9,583 nt of DNA from Ekhidna sp. (lineage in GTDB: Bacteria; Bacteroidota; Bacteroidia; Cytophagales; Cyclobacteriaceae). The notes below the pieces were generated by a model. The model did no database searches. It was given only the letters and a program-made list of their open reading frames with translations, and had not been told where the DNA came from. Every line of letters begins with the position of its first letter. Within the stretch, counting starts at the first letter, position 1. Shown piece by piece: positions 1-7,207 of this stretch. A program made the position numbers and the translations under genes. Location of the stretch: positions 1 through 9,583 of the forward strand of contig JABSPG010000127.1 of assembly GCA_013214445.1 (NCBI GenBank). Reading direction: 5' to 3'.

Positions 1-3000
1 CATCTGTATCAGATCTAAAGTCTGTTCCAAATGAACTTTCAGTATCATTCACCACGAAAGTGAAAAGAGTACCTCTTGAGGTGAATCTGCTTCCATCTTT
101 GTAGGAAACGAATCGTACATCATACTCTCCATTGAATTGGGTATTCTCAAAAGAAATGGAGGATGTTCCAATTTCGTTGTTGTAATCGGTTGCGACATAG
201 ATTTCGTCTACATATACTTCAGTTGAGTCAAAAGCATTGGTATACTCAATATCAATGATTGTTGATTTCTGGATAGTGACACTACTTGATTGAATGGATG
301 CTGGCGTAAAGTTTGGAATTTTGACAGACCAAATACCTCTTCCATAAGTTGCAATGGTTAAAACGTCATCAAGCAATTTGAAATCATATGCATTTACTGC
401 AGGGAAGTTTGAATCCAATAGGTTCCAAGACTCTCCGCCATCTAGCGACTCAATGATCCCGATTTCTGATCCTACCCAGATTCTGCTTTCTTGGTTAGGG
501 AAGACAAAAATCGTATTTACTGCGACATCTGGAAATCCCCGATCACCAGTACCATCAAATCCCGAGATGTCAACCCATGTTTGACCTAAATCTTCTGTTT
601 TCAGTACTTTGGGACGACCTGCAAATGAAAAGAGAGCGAATGCGGTCTGATCTTCTGAAGGGTGCGTGCCAATGCCTGCCACAGATCCCATATTAAATGC
701 GTCATAGTTTTCTACAGGATTAAATATGTTTCCTCCGTCAATCGAAACGTATAGCCGTCCTGAAGACGAAAGTCGTGCTCCCGCCCAAACGACATCTTCA
801 TTGGCGTACGACACTTCTACATCAGTAGCGTTCGTGAATGCAGAGGTCCAGAACGAGAGTTGCTCCATTTGTGATGCAGCCCATGATTCTCCAAAATTAT
901 CTGATCTCCAAACGCCACTTGCACCTACCGTGAATACCCGATCAGGAAGGCTTTTATGATGCGCCAGCCTGGTGATGAAAGGCCCATTGTCTTGGAATCC
1001 TGTGGTTCCTTGCCATGAGCTTCCTCCGTCGGCTGTTCTTCTAAAGTTATTGAATTGAGAGCCACCAAGCATTTTGTTCACATCTTCACTATGCCAAAGA
1101 GCCTCAAAGCCATCACCTCCGATTCCAAATTGTGCTTGTGCATCAGCCGCACCTTCTGTTCCACTTAGATTATACCAGGTGCCATTGTCTTGCATTCCAC
1201 CAATGAAGCGATCTTCTCCCGGGGCTTTGTCCGCACCATAGAATTGAGTGGTGTTATAGCCGTAACTCACATATTCAAAATCTCCATCGTTTGGCCCAGG
1301 ATCTGTGGAAGAAACAGATCGGTACACTCCACCATCATTGGTAATCATCAGCCTGAACGTCTGGTTAGCTTCATCAAGATCGGTGAAGTATGCTCCATGC
1401 TGATCTGGATGTAATCCTAGCGTTCTAGTTGCTTGAGGGAAACTATTCACTCCATTAAAGTCATTGTATGCATCCGATACTACCGTAGTTTCTCTTGCGA
1501 GTGCTTCTACTTCATTTTTGACTACAGAGATCTTTGAGTTAGGTAGGTTATTTGGATCAAATGTAGCTCCTGACCTCAGCACCGACCATAGAAAATAGAG
1601 TTGTCCATTAGCAACTCCCCCATTCTGTGCAATATCTGCATCTGCAGTGGTGGAGTAAGGTTGGGTATGAACGTAGAGATATTCTCTCGAATGATTACTT
1701 CCATCTCCGTCAGTATTTCGTTCGATGAGGTTCCATGCACCATCTTCCTGTTGATCTCTAAAAGAAGCCATCAACTGAACATTGTTTTCGACATCCCAAA
1801 CCTGAAATGGCACTTCTACATAGTCTCGATATATGTAGTCAGCGTCTGGAACTCCACTTCCTCTTCCATCGACGGTGAATCGGTGAGCCATTTGGCTTCC
1901 TTGTCCAAATCTGATTTCGACCGAAAGTCTTTCATCCTCAGGGATGGCAGTATTTACATCAATGGCTCCTCCCAGTAGCGTTCCTCCAAAATCAATAAAA
2001 TCCATGAATGAGGAAGTGTTCTGAGAAGCTTCAAAAATGGTAAGGCTGGCAGCTCCTTCTGAGGTCAATTTGAACTTGAATGTATTGACACCTCCAGCAT
2101 AGACAATATCCTCATCAAAAGGATGCGCTAGTGCGATGTTATCGTACCAACCTTGCCCACCTAAGAAGTCTTCATTATTTCCAGACGGATTAATCACCAG
2201 ATTCCAACTCTCTGCTCCGTCGCTACTCACGTAAAGATCAGAGCCTGACCCGCTTGCTCCACCTTCTACTGAAGCCCAAAGCCTGTTAGGGTTTACAGTA
2301 GAAATTTCGATTTCTACACGTCCTCCAGGACTCATTCCACTGCTGGCATTTACCCATGTAGCTCCCCCATCAGTAGATTTGATCACACCTGTGGCATCTA
2401 TTGCTACATAAAGCGTGTTAAAATCTGTGGGGTCTACTTCAATGTCATCATATCGTTCAGAGTTCGAACTTCTCATTCTCGTCCATGTGGCACCTCCGTC
2501 TAAAGTTTTATAAATGGCTCCTTGCAAACCAGTGCCCCACACAGTATTTCTTGTGGTCGCAACTACAATATTCTCGTCGTTCGGATCAACGGCAATCCTA
2601 GACACATTCTTGAAATCTGGAAAATCGGACGGATTTGCAATTTGTGTCCAGCTTTCACCCTTGTCCAGAGACTTAAACATCCCTGCTCCATCGATATCGT
2701 CCGTGAAATGCTCACCAGTTCCTGCATAGATGACAGAAGGATTTGCTGGTGACATAGCCAAGGTGTTGGTACCAAGGTTAGGAATGTCGTTGGACACAAA
2801 GGTCCAGTTTATTCCTCCATCGGTAGTTTTCCAGATTCCTCCTGAGGCTGATCCAGCAAGCCAGCTTAGGCCAGAAGCATCATCAGGATCGATGATCAGT
2901 GATCGAGTTCTTCCTGCAACATTGCCTGGACCTCTCTCAACAAAGTTGAGATCATCTCCTCTAGACCGAGATCTTTTCATTCTTGCCTTTGCTTTAAGGT

Positions 3001-3277
3001 ACTCTTCCAAGACTTGATTTTCACTATATTCTGGACCTAGTGCTCCTTCTCTTGTACGCAGTTCTCTTTGAATAGCAGCATGGATATCAGGTTGATCCAC
3101 TTTTGGGGATTTCCCCTCAGCTTTTCTTTCAATCTTATCTAAAGCATATTTTTCATACTCACTGAGTGTTTTTTCACTCTCGTTCATTCCGTCCTCTCGG
3201 ACTAGCATCATCACTGCGCATACAATAGCTATGCCTACAATGATTAAGCTAGATTTTAAAATGTTACTTCCTCTCAT
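1..3277 (-). CDS. Large exported Asp-box (BNR/sortilin-like) beta-propeller protein, 3' end outside window
   Basis: Reading the minus strand from ATG 3277 gives 1092 uninterrupted codons to the left edge, so the C-terminus is missing. An N-terminal hydrophobic stretch (about residues 7-25, ILKSSLIIVGIAIVCAVMML) is a signal peptide or anchor. A charged segment follows, then Asp-box repeats (S/T-x-D-x-G-x-T/S-W) near residues 149 (KTTDGGINW), 200, 256, 299, 349, 746, 790, 843, 892 and 942. TYGRGIW near 975 closes the propeller region, and an Ig/FnIII-like beta stretch follows to about 1080. Residues about 400-570 lack Asp-boxes and look like an inserted module. Asp-boxes are known from sialidases and Vps10/sortilin folds, but they mark the propeller, not a reaction, so no enzyme activity is assigned. 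In Bacteroidota such proteins usually end in a type IX secretion sorting domain, which would lie left of this window. The gene starts 12 nt after the preceding lipoprotein-like gene and is probably cotranscribed with it. No convincing Shine-Dalgarno is present. Confidence 0.88.
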   Translation of the reverse strand, partial: MRGSNILKSSLIIVGIAIVCAVMMLVREDGMNESEKTLSEYEKYALDKIERKAEGKSPKVDQPDIHAAIQRELRTREGALGPEYSENQVLEEYLKAKARMKRSRSRGDDLNFVERGPGNVAGRTRSLIIDPDDASGLSWLAGSASGGIWKTTDGGINWTFVSNDIPNLGTNTLAMSPANPSVIYAGTGEHFTDDIDGAGMFKSLDKGESWTQIANPSDFPDFKNVSRIAVDPNDENIVVATTRNTVWGTGLQGAIYKTLDGGATWTRMRSSNSERYDDIEVDPTDFNTLYVAIDATGVIKSTDGGATWVNASSGMSPGGRVEIEISTVNPNRLWASVEGGASGSGSDLYVSSDGAESWNLVINPSGNNEDFLGGQGWYDNIALAHPFDEDIVYAGGVNTFKFKLTSEGAASLTIFEASQNTSSFMDFIDFGGTLLGGAIDVNTAIPEDERLSVEIRFGQGSQMAHRFTVDGRGSGVPDADYIYRDYVEVPFQVWDVENNVQLMASFRDQQEDGAWNLIERNTDGDGSNHSREYLYVHTQPYSTTADADIAQNGGVANGQLYFLWSVLRSGATFDPNNLPNSKISVVKNEVEALARETTVVSDAYNDFNGVNSFPQATRTLGLHPDQHGAYFTDLDEANQTFRLMITNDGGVYRSVSSTDPGPNDGDFEYVSYGYNTTQFYGADKAPGEDRFIGGMQDNGTWYNLSGTEGAADAQAQFGIGGDGFEALWHSEDVNKMLGGSQFNNFRRTADGGSSWQGTTGFQDNGPFITRLAHHKSLPDRVFTVGASGVWRSDNFGESWAASQMEQLSFWTSAFTNATDVEVSYANEDVVWAGARLSSSGRLYVSIDGGNIFNPVENYDAFNMGSVAGIGTHPSEDQTAFALFSFAGRPKVLKTEDLGQTWVDISGFDGTGDRGFPDVAVNTIFVFPNQESRIWVGSEIGIIESLDGGESWNLLDSNFPAVNAYDFKLLDDVLTIATYGRGIWSVKIPNFTPASIQSSSVTIQKSTIIDIEYTNAFDSTEVYVDEIYVATDYNNEIGTSSISFENTQFNGEYDVRFVSYKDGSRFTSRGTLFTFVVNDTESSFGTDFRSDTD

Positions 3278-3289
3278 ACTTAAACAATG

Positions 3290-3676
3290 TTACTTCTGAT
3301 TTAATGTTGTTTTCTTTCCGGTTTTAGCGTCTATATAGTAGACAAATGATTTCTGTCCGTCCTTATCCTGAATGACCTCTGGTGTCTCTTGCACCTTCAC
3401 AATTGCTTCTTCATGCCACGAGACAAACCCATTGATTTTTACAGGGCCATAGGTAATTGCCTGTGTATCCTCATTTAATACAAGGAAGGCGATTCGACCA
3501 TTTTGCAGTGAACTCTGATAGATCGTGAATGTGCCTTTTGCTAGTTTCTCATAGGAGTCACCTAGCTGCTTTTCTATGGTCGCTTCAACGCTCCCAACGG
3601 TATTCTTTTCTTGGTTTTTACACTCGGTCAATAGAAGGATGACAAACAAAAGGACTAGCGCTTTCGAAAGATTCAT
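3290..3676 (-). CDS. Putative small lipoprotein or membrane-anchored protein, function unknown
   Basis: This encodes 128 residues. MNLSKALVLLFVILLLTEC is a short, strongly hydrophobic signal ending in a cysteine at residue 19, which resembles a lipoprotein signal. However, the residue before the Cys is Glu (LTEC) instead of the usual Gly/Ala/Ser, so lipidation is uncertain and a simple membrane anchor is possible. The rest is polar and predicted beta-rich, with a central stretch around AITYGPVKINGFVSW and a lysine-rich C-terminus (TGKKTTLNQK). I do not recognise a family. It lies 12 nt upstream of the Asp-box gene on the same strand, so the two probably form an operon, and it may be an envelope partner of that protein (inference). 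The start is chosen because AACCCTAACCCTAA abuts the ATG directly, resembling the leader of the next minus-strand lipoprotein gene. Confidence 0.75.
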   Translation of the reverse strand: MNLSKALVLLFVILLLTECKNQEKNTVGSVEATIEKQLGDSYEKLAKGTFTIYQSSLQNGRIAFLVLNEDTQAITYGPVKINGFVSWHEEAIVKVQETPEVIQDKDGQKSFVYYIDAKTGKKTTLNQK

Positions 3677-3690
3677 TTAGGGTTAGGGTT
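3677..3690 (-). promoter_or_regulatory. AACCCTAACCCTAA leader abutting the start codon
   Basis: On the minus strand AACCCTAACCCTAA is immediately followed by the ATG of the 128-residue gene. The next minus-strand gene has CTAAACCTAAC just ahead of its ATG. Neither has a Shine-Dalgarno, so this C/A-rich leader may serve initiation, as is typical for A-rich, SD-poor Bacteroidota leaders. The role is inferred. The resemblance to telomeric TTAGGG is coincidental. Confidence 0.35.
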
Positions 3691-3696
3691 AAATTT

Positions 3697-3720
3697 GATC
3701 AGCTCTAAACGATCAGCTCT
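3697..3720. repeat. Direct repeat GATCAGCTCT x2, 14-bp period
   Basis: GATCAGCTCT occurs at 3697-3706 and again at 3711-3720, separated by AAAC. The pair lies 21 bp upstream of the start at 3676, where it could overlap the leader or promoter of the lipoprotein/Asp-box operon. The core GATCAGC recurs at 3853-3859, and a related inverted copy, GCTGATT, is at 3788-3794. It could be a regulator binding site, but no protein is known to match. Confidence 0.5.
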
Positions 3721-3840
3721 TGAGTAATTACACTGAGAACTGATACTTAATTTTAATAGCCAACACTTTTGTTAGCATATCAAAGAAGCTGATTAAGATC
3801 GTGCAATATAATTCAGGAGTTCGAATACCAAAAACTACCA

Positions 3841-3857
3841 TGATCTGGATCAGATCA
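3841..3857. repeat. Perfect 7-bp inverted repeat TGATCTG-GAT-CAGATCA
   Basis: TGATCTG (3841-3847) and CAGATCA (3851-3857) are perfect inverted copies separated by GAT. This is a dyad of operator size, in the gap between the terminator at 3883-3916 and the operon starting at 3676. It is not followed by a T-run on either strand, so it is not an obvious terminator. Function is unknown; an operator for the operon is the simplest guess. Confidence 0.45.
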
Positions 3858-3882
3858 GCCATGATTTGTAGGTTCTGAGCAT

Positions 3883-3916
3883 AAAAAAAGGGAGCAACTG
3901 CTCCCTTAGTTTTTTA
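3883..3916 (-). terminator. Intrinsic terminator of the acidic lipoprotein gene
   Basis: Read on the minus strand, GGGAGC-AGTT-GCTCCC forms a 6-bp GC-rich stem with a tetraloop, extendable by two A-T pairs, followed by seven T residues (A-run at 3883-3889 on plus). It starts about 15 nt past the stop of the minus-strand gene at 3931. The plus-strand side also has a T-rich tail (TTAGTTTTTT), so it may work in both directions, although no plus-strand gene lies just upstream. Confidence 0.88.
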
Positions 3917-3930
3917 GAATTGATACAGAA

Positions 3931-4194
3931 TCATTCCTCAGTCTCTTCCGTTGCTTCCTCAGCTTCAGCCTCTACTTCAGAAGATAAAGAGTCTACCTCC
4001 ATTTCGATTTCCTCCATAGCATCTTCCGCTGCAGCATCCATATCGTCTGCTTCTTCTTCAGCTGCTTCCATTGTTTCCTCAGCTGCTTCTCCTACTTCTT
4101 CAGTAGCATCTTCCGCCTCTTCCTTTGCCGAAGAAGAAGATGTGCAAGCGCCTAAAAAGGAAACCATTGCTAGTAGTAATAAAACTTTTTTCAT
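3931..4194 (-). CDS. Small, highly acidic Glu/Ala-rich lipoprotein
   Basis: This encodes 87 residues. MKKVLLLLAMVSFLGAC is a textbook lipoprotein signal: two lysines, a hydrophobic core, and lipobox LGAC with Cys17. The mature part is 71 residues of low complexity: about 26 Glu and 6 Asp, only one Lys, and most of the rest Ala, Ser, Thr, Met and Val. It should be a very acidic, long helix or partly disordered chain tethered to the envelope. Ser-rich residues just after the Cys may be a linker. No family is recognised, and its role (charge shielding, ion binding, spacer) is unknown. It stands as a single-gene unit with its own promoter candidate (4248-4275) and a strong terminator. The Ser-rich reading of the opposite strand here is a shadow of this repetitive codon pattern. 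Confidence 0.85.
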   Translation of the reverse strand: MKKVLLLLAMVSFLGACTSSSSAKEEAEDATEEVGEAAEETMEAAEEEADDMDAAAEDAMEEIEMEVDSLSSEVEAEAEEATEETEE

Positions 4195-4247
4195 ATTTCG
4201 TTAGGTTTAGAAAATTTGGTTAAAACTATCAGTATGTTTTTCTTTTA

Positions 4248-4275
4248 CAAAATTAAAATTGCAAAAACCGTCAAT
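4248..4275 (-). promoter_or_regulatory. Candidate Bacteroidota promoter for the acidic lipoprotein
   Basis: On the minus strand TAATTTTG (4255 to 4248) is a perfect match to the Bacteroidota -7 box TAnnTTTG. ATTG (4275 to 4272), 16 nt upstream, is a 3-of-4 match to the -33 TTTG, with spacing shorter than the usual ~19. Transcription would start near 4240, leaving a leader of about 45 nt before the ATG at 4194. Confidence 0.45.
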
Positions 4276-4325
4276 TTAGGAAATAAAAATCCAATGATAC
4301 AGTTGTTTTTGAAGAACCAATAAAT

Positions 4326-4336
4326 GACAGACTGTC
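4326..4336. repeat. Inverted repeat GACAG-A-CTGTC upstream of clpB
   Basis: GACAG and CTGTC are perfect 5-bp arms around a central A, with two more matching A/T pairs one base further out. It lies about 60 bp upstream of the candidate clpB promoter. A second short dyad, GCCA-ATA-TGGC, is at 4367-4377. Neither matches CIRCE (TTAGCACTC-N9-GAGTGCTAA). They could be operators for clpB or for the divergent gene. Confidence 0.3.
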
Positions 4337-4393
4337 TTTAAATTGTGGTTATTCATATCAAAACACGCCAATATGGCATAAAAAACGCGAGAA

Positions 4394-4423
4394 TTTGCTT
4401 TGGAATGTCATTTGATACTTTCC
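4394..4423 (+). promoter_or_regulatory. Candidate clpB promoter
   Basis: TTTG (4394-4397) matches the Bacteroidota -33 box. After an 18-nt spacer, TACTTTCC (4416-4423) matches TAnnTT but not the last two bases of the -7 box. The start would fall near 4430, giving a leader of about 20 nt that includes the ribosome binding site. A stress-sigma promoter cannot be excluded. Confidence 0.35.
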
Positions 4424-4439
4424 GATTGTATCAATAAAT

Positions 4440-4444
4440 GGAGG
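4440..4444 (+). promoter_or_regulatory. Strong Shine-Dalgarno GGAGG for clpB
   Basis: GGAGG ends 4 nt before the ATG at 4449. It is the only clear Shine-Dalgarno I find in the window; the other genes have A-rich or C/A-rich leaders. It fixes the clpB start and suggests strong, possibly stress-inducible translation. Confidence 0.65.
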
Positions 4445-4448
4445 AATA

Positions 4449-7067
4449 ATGAATTTTAATAATTATACAATAAAGGCACAGGAGGTACTTCAAAAAGCTA
4501 CGGAACTAGCATCTGGTGCTGGTCAGCAAGTGATTGAGACGGGCCACCTTCTACAAGCGATACTTAAGTCGGACGAGAATCTTATTTCCTTTCTTTTAAA
4601 GAAACTTGGTGCAAATAAGCAGATGATTAGTAGTCCACTGGAAGAGGTGGTGTCATCGTATCCTAAAGTATCGGGAGGTCAACCATACTTGTCAAATGCT
4701 GCTGCTAAATCGTTGCAGAAAGCAGAAAGCTATCTTAAAGATTTCGGAGATGAATACGTCGCTGTTGAGCATATCATCTTGGGTATTTTGGATGGTAGCG
4801 ATAAACCAGCTCAAGTTCTGAAAGATGCAGGTTTCCAAGAGAAGCTGTTAATAGCTGCCATTAAGGAGTTGCGAGGTGGAGAGAAGGTCACTGATCAAAA
4901 TGCTGAGTCGAAATACCGGTCGTTGGAGAGATATTCTAAGAACCTAAATGATTTGGCTAAGAAGGGAAAGATTGATCCTGTGATCGGTAGAGATGAGGAG
5001 ATCAGGAGGGTGCTGCAGATTTTAGCTAGAAGGACAAAAAACAATCCGATTTTGCTTGGTGAACCGGGCGTAGGTAAGACCGCAATCGTAGAAGGAATGG
5101 CTCAGCGAATCGTGGATGGCGATGTTCCAGAGAACCTCAAGTCGAAAACCATCATTTCTTTGGACATGGGTTTATTAGTTGCAGGAGCTAAATATAAAGG
5201 TGAATTCGAGGAGCGCTTGAAAGCTGTGATCAAGGAAGTTACCGACAGCAATGGTGAGATTATTCTGTTTATCGATGAGATACATACCCTGATAGGCGCA
5301 GGTGGAGGAGGCGAAGGAGCCATGGATGCTGCAAACTTGCTCAAACCAGCATTGGCCCGAGGCGAATTGCATGCAATCGGAGCTACCACCCTGCAGGAGT
5401 ACCAAAAATATATTGAGAAAGACAAAGCCCTAGAACGTCGCTTCCAATCCATAGTGGTTGATGAGCCAACCGTCACGGATGCCATCTCTATTCTTAGAGG
5501 CATCAAGGATAAATACGAGATTCACCATGGTGTAAGAGTGAAGGATGATGCGGTAATCGCTGCGGTAGAGCTTTCAAGCAGATATATATCGGATAGGTTT
5601 CTTCCAGACAAAGCAATCGATTTGATGGATGAAGCTGCTTCGAAATTGCGGATTGAGATCGATTCTCTGCCAGAAGAGCTGGATGAACTGAATCGCAAGA
5701 TCATGCAGCTGGAGATAGAAAGAGAGGCGATTCGTAGGGAGAAAAATAAGGATAAAGAAAAGCAACTCAACAAAGAGATTGCAGACTTGGAGGCAGATAG
5801 AAACGAATTGAAAGCAAAATGGGATAATGAAAAATCTGTTATTCAAGGGCTGAGGGAAGAGAAAGAGAATATTGAGGCCTATAAGACCGAAGCGGAGCAA
5901 GCAGAACGGGCTGGTGAGTACGAGAAGGTAGCTGAAATTAGGTATGGGAAGATTGTAGAGGCTGAACAAAAGCTTACAGCTTATCAGGAGCAGTTAGCGG
6001 AGATGCAAGGAGAGAAAAGCCTGCTGAAGGAGGAAGTGGATTCAGAAGATATCGCAGAGGTGGTGGCAAAGTGGACAGGTATTCCTGTCTCAAAAATGTT
6101 GCAAAGTGATCGAGAGAAGCTGATACACCTTGAGGATGAACTTGGAAGAAGGGTGGCAGGTCAGACAGAAGCGATTCAGGCAATCTCTGATGCGGTTCGG
6201 AGAAGTAGGGCCGGATTGCATGATCCTAAAAGACCGATTGGTTCGTTCATCTTTTTGGGAACAACTGGGGTAGGGAAGACAGAACTAGCCAAAGCTTTGG
6301 CTGAATACCTCTTCAACGATGAAAACTCGATGGTCAGGATTGACATGTCTGAATATCAGGAAAGACATGCGGTAAGTCGCTTGATTGGTGCCCCTCCAGG
6401 ATATGTAGGTTATGATGAAGGTGGCCAATTAACTGAGGCTGTGCGAAGGAAGCCATACAGTGTGATTTTGCTAGATGAGATAGAGAAAGCACATCCTGAT
6501 GTCTTCAACATTTTACTGCAAGTACTTGATGATGGTCACCTGACGGATAACAAAGGCAGAGTAGCGAACTTCAAGAACACCATCATTATCATGACTACCA
6601 ATATTGGTTCTGGATTGATTCAGGAGAACTTTGAAAGACTAGATAGCCAAAACCCAGAGCCAGTGATCGAGGAAACCAAGAATCAGGTGTTCGAATTATT
6701 GAAAAAATCGGTAAGGCCTGAGTTTTTGAATCGAGTGGATGAGACTATCATGTTCCGACCATTGAGTCAGGAAGACCTGCAGAAGATTGTGGGAATCCAG
6801 TTTAGGTTGATACAAAAAAGGTTGGCCGAAAATGGAATAAAGATCGAGGCAGATGAAAAAGTATTGCAGCATTTGGGAGACATTGGCTTTGATCCACAGT
6901 TTGGAGCCAGGCCTTTGAAGCGGGTATTGCAGCGAGAAATTCTCAATGAATTGTCGAAAGAAATATTGGTTGGGAACGTAGCGAAAGATTCTGTAATTGG
7001 TGTAACGCTTTCTGACTCTAAGGAGGTTGAATTCCTGAATCTGGATAAGGTAGAGATAGCCGGCTGA
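4449..7067 (+). CDS. clpB: ATP-dependent protein disaggregase ClpB
   Basis: This 872-residue protein has the usual ClpB length. ClpB is a cytoplasmic hexameric AAA+ disaggregase that works with DnaK/DnaJ/GrpE to pull proteins out of aggregates. Seen in the sequence: an N-terminal double Clp-N domain (about 1-145); first ATPase domain with Walker A GEPGVGKT (204-211), pore loop KYKG (Tyr249), Walker B FIDE (Glu277) and arginine fingers LERRF (Arg330/331); a coiled-coil middle domain (about 406-528, rich in Glu/Lys/Leu), which separates ClpB from ClpA; second ATPase domain with Walker A GTTGVGKT (604-611), pore loop GYVG (Tyr652), Walker B LLDE (Glu677), arginine finger FLNR (Arg762) and sensor-2 GARPLKR (819-825). 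No ClpP-binding IGF/L loop is evident, as expected. The start is set by GGAGG. The stop codon overlaps the start of a 46-residue ORF. All key residues are present. Confidence 0.98.
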   Translation: MNFNNYTIKAQEVLQKATELASGAGQQVIETGHLLQAILKSDENLISFLLKKLGANKQMISSPLEEVVSSYPKVSGGQPYLSNAAAKSLQKAESYLKDFGDEYVAVEHIILGILDGSDKPAQVLKDAGFQEKLLIAAIKELRGGEKVTDQNAESKYRSLERYSKNLNDLAKKGKIDPVIGRDEEIRRVLQILARRTKNNPILLGEPGVGKTAIVEGMAQRIVDGDVPENLKSKTIISLDMGLLVAGAKYKGEFEERLKAVIKEVTDSNGEIILFIDEIHTLIGAGGGGEGAMDAANLLKPALARGELHAIGATTLQEYQKYIEKDKALERRFQSIVVDEPTVTDAISILRGIKDKYEIHHGVRVKDDAVIAAVELSSRYISDRFLPDKAIDLMDEAASKLRIEIDSLPEELDELNRKIMQLEIEREAIRREKNKDKEKQLNKEIADLEADRNELKAKWDNEKSVIQGLREEKENIEAYKTEAEQAERAGEYEKVAEIRYGKIVEAEQKLTAYQEQLAEMQGEKSLLKEEVDSEDIAEVVAKWTGIPVSKMLQSDREKLIHLEDELGRRVAGQTEAIQAISDAVRRSRAGLHDPKRPIGSFIFLGTTGVGKTELAKALAEYLFNDENSMVRIDMSEYQERHAVSRLIGAPPGYVGYDEGGQLTEAVRRKPYSVILLDEIEKAHPDVFNILLQVLDDGHLTDNKGRVANFKNTIIIMTTNIGSGLIQENFERLDSQNPEPVIEETKNQVFELLKKSVRPEFLNRVDETIMFRPLSQEDLQKIVGIQFRLIQKRLAENGIKIEADEKVLQHLGDIGFDPQFGARPLKRVLQREILNELSKEILVGNVAKDSVIGVTLSDSKEVEFLNLDKVEIAG

Positions 7068-7207
7068 TGTCGTTCATTCGGTTTCTAAAGAGATGCCTTT
7101 GGCTTGTGCTGGTAGGAACAATGATAGCGTTTCACAATGTCTACCGCCAGGAATTCAAGGCGAAAGATCCAGTTGAAGTAGTAATTATAGAAGATGAAGA
7201 AGAGTAG
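7067..7207 (+). CDS. Small single-span membrane protein overlapping the clpB stop
   Basis: This encodes 46 residues. The ATG shares its A with the clpB stop (TGATG), the classic arrangement for translational coupling, so ribosomes finishing clpB could restart here. The protein has a basic N-terminus (MSFIRFLKRC), one hydrophobic span (about residues 11-22, LWLVLVGTMIAF), a short basic patch (YRQEFKAK) and a very acidic tail (IIEDEEE). By the positive-inside rule the N-terminus is probably cytoplasmic. Its stop (TAG 7205-7207) lies inside the stem of the downstream terminator, so the ORF fills exactly the space between clpB and the end of the transcript. No family is recognised. The coupling suggests a link to ClpB or envelope stress, but this is inference; it could also be a spurious ORF in a 3' UTR. 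Confidence 0.6.
   Translation: MSFIRFLKRCLWLVLVGTMIAFHNVYRQEFKAKDPVEVVIIEDEEE

Noticed and set aside
354..3017. Several plus-strand ORFs of 70-125 codons
   Set aside because: They lie opposite the continuous minus-strand Asp-box gene, have no recognisable domains, and are explained as shadows of its codon pattern.
3677..3690. TTAGGGTTAGGG, a telomere-like repeat
   Set aside because: Only two units occur, abutting a start codon, and a similar AACCTAA element precedes another gene. A leader element is the simpler explanation.
3920..4204. Serine/alanine-rich plus-strand ORF of 94 codons
   Set aside because: It is the antisense reading of the Glu/Ala-rich lipoprotein gene. The minus reading has a perfect lipoprotein signal, a terminator and a promoter candidate; this one has none and starts at the terminator.
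5102..6183. Minus-strand ORFs within clpB
   Set aside because: They are shadows of the highly conserved clpB frame and have no sensible protein features.
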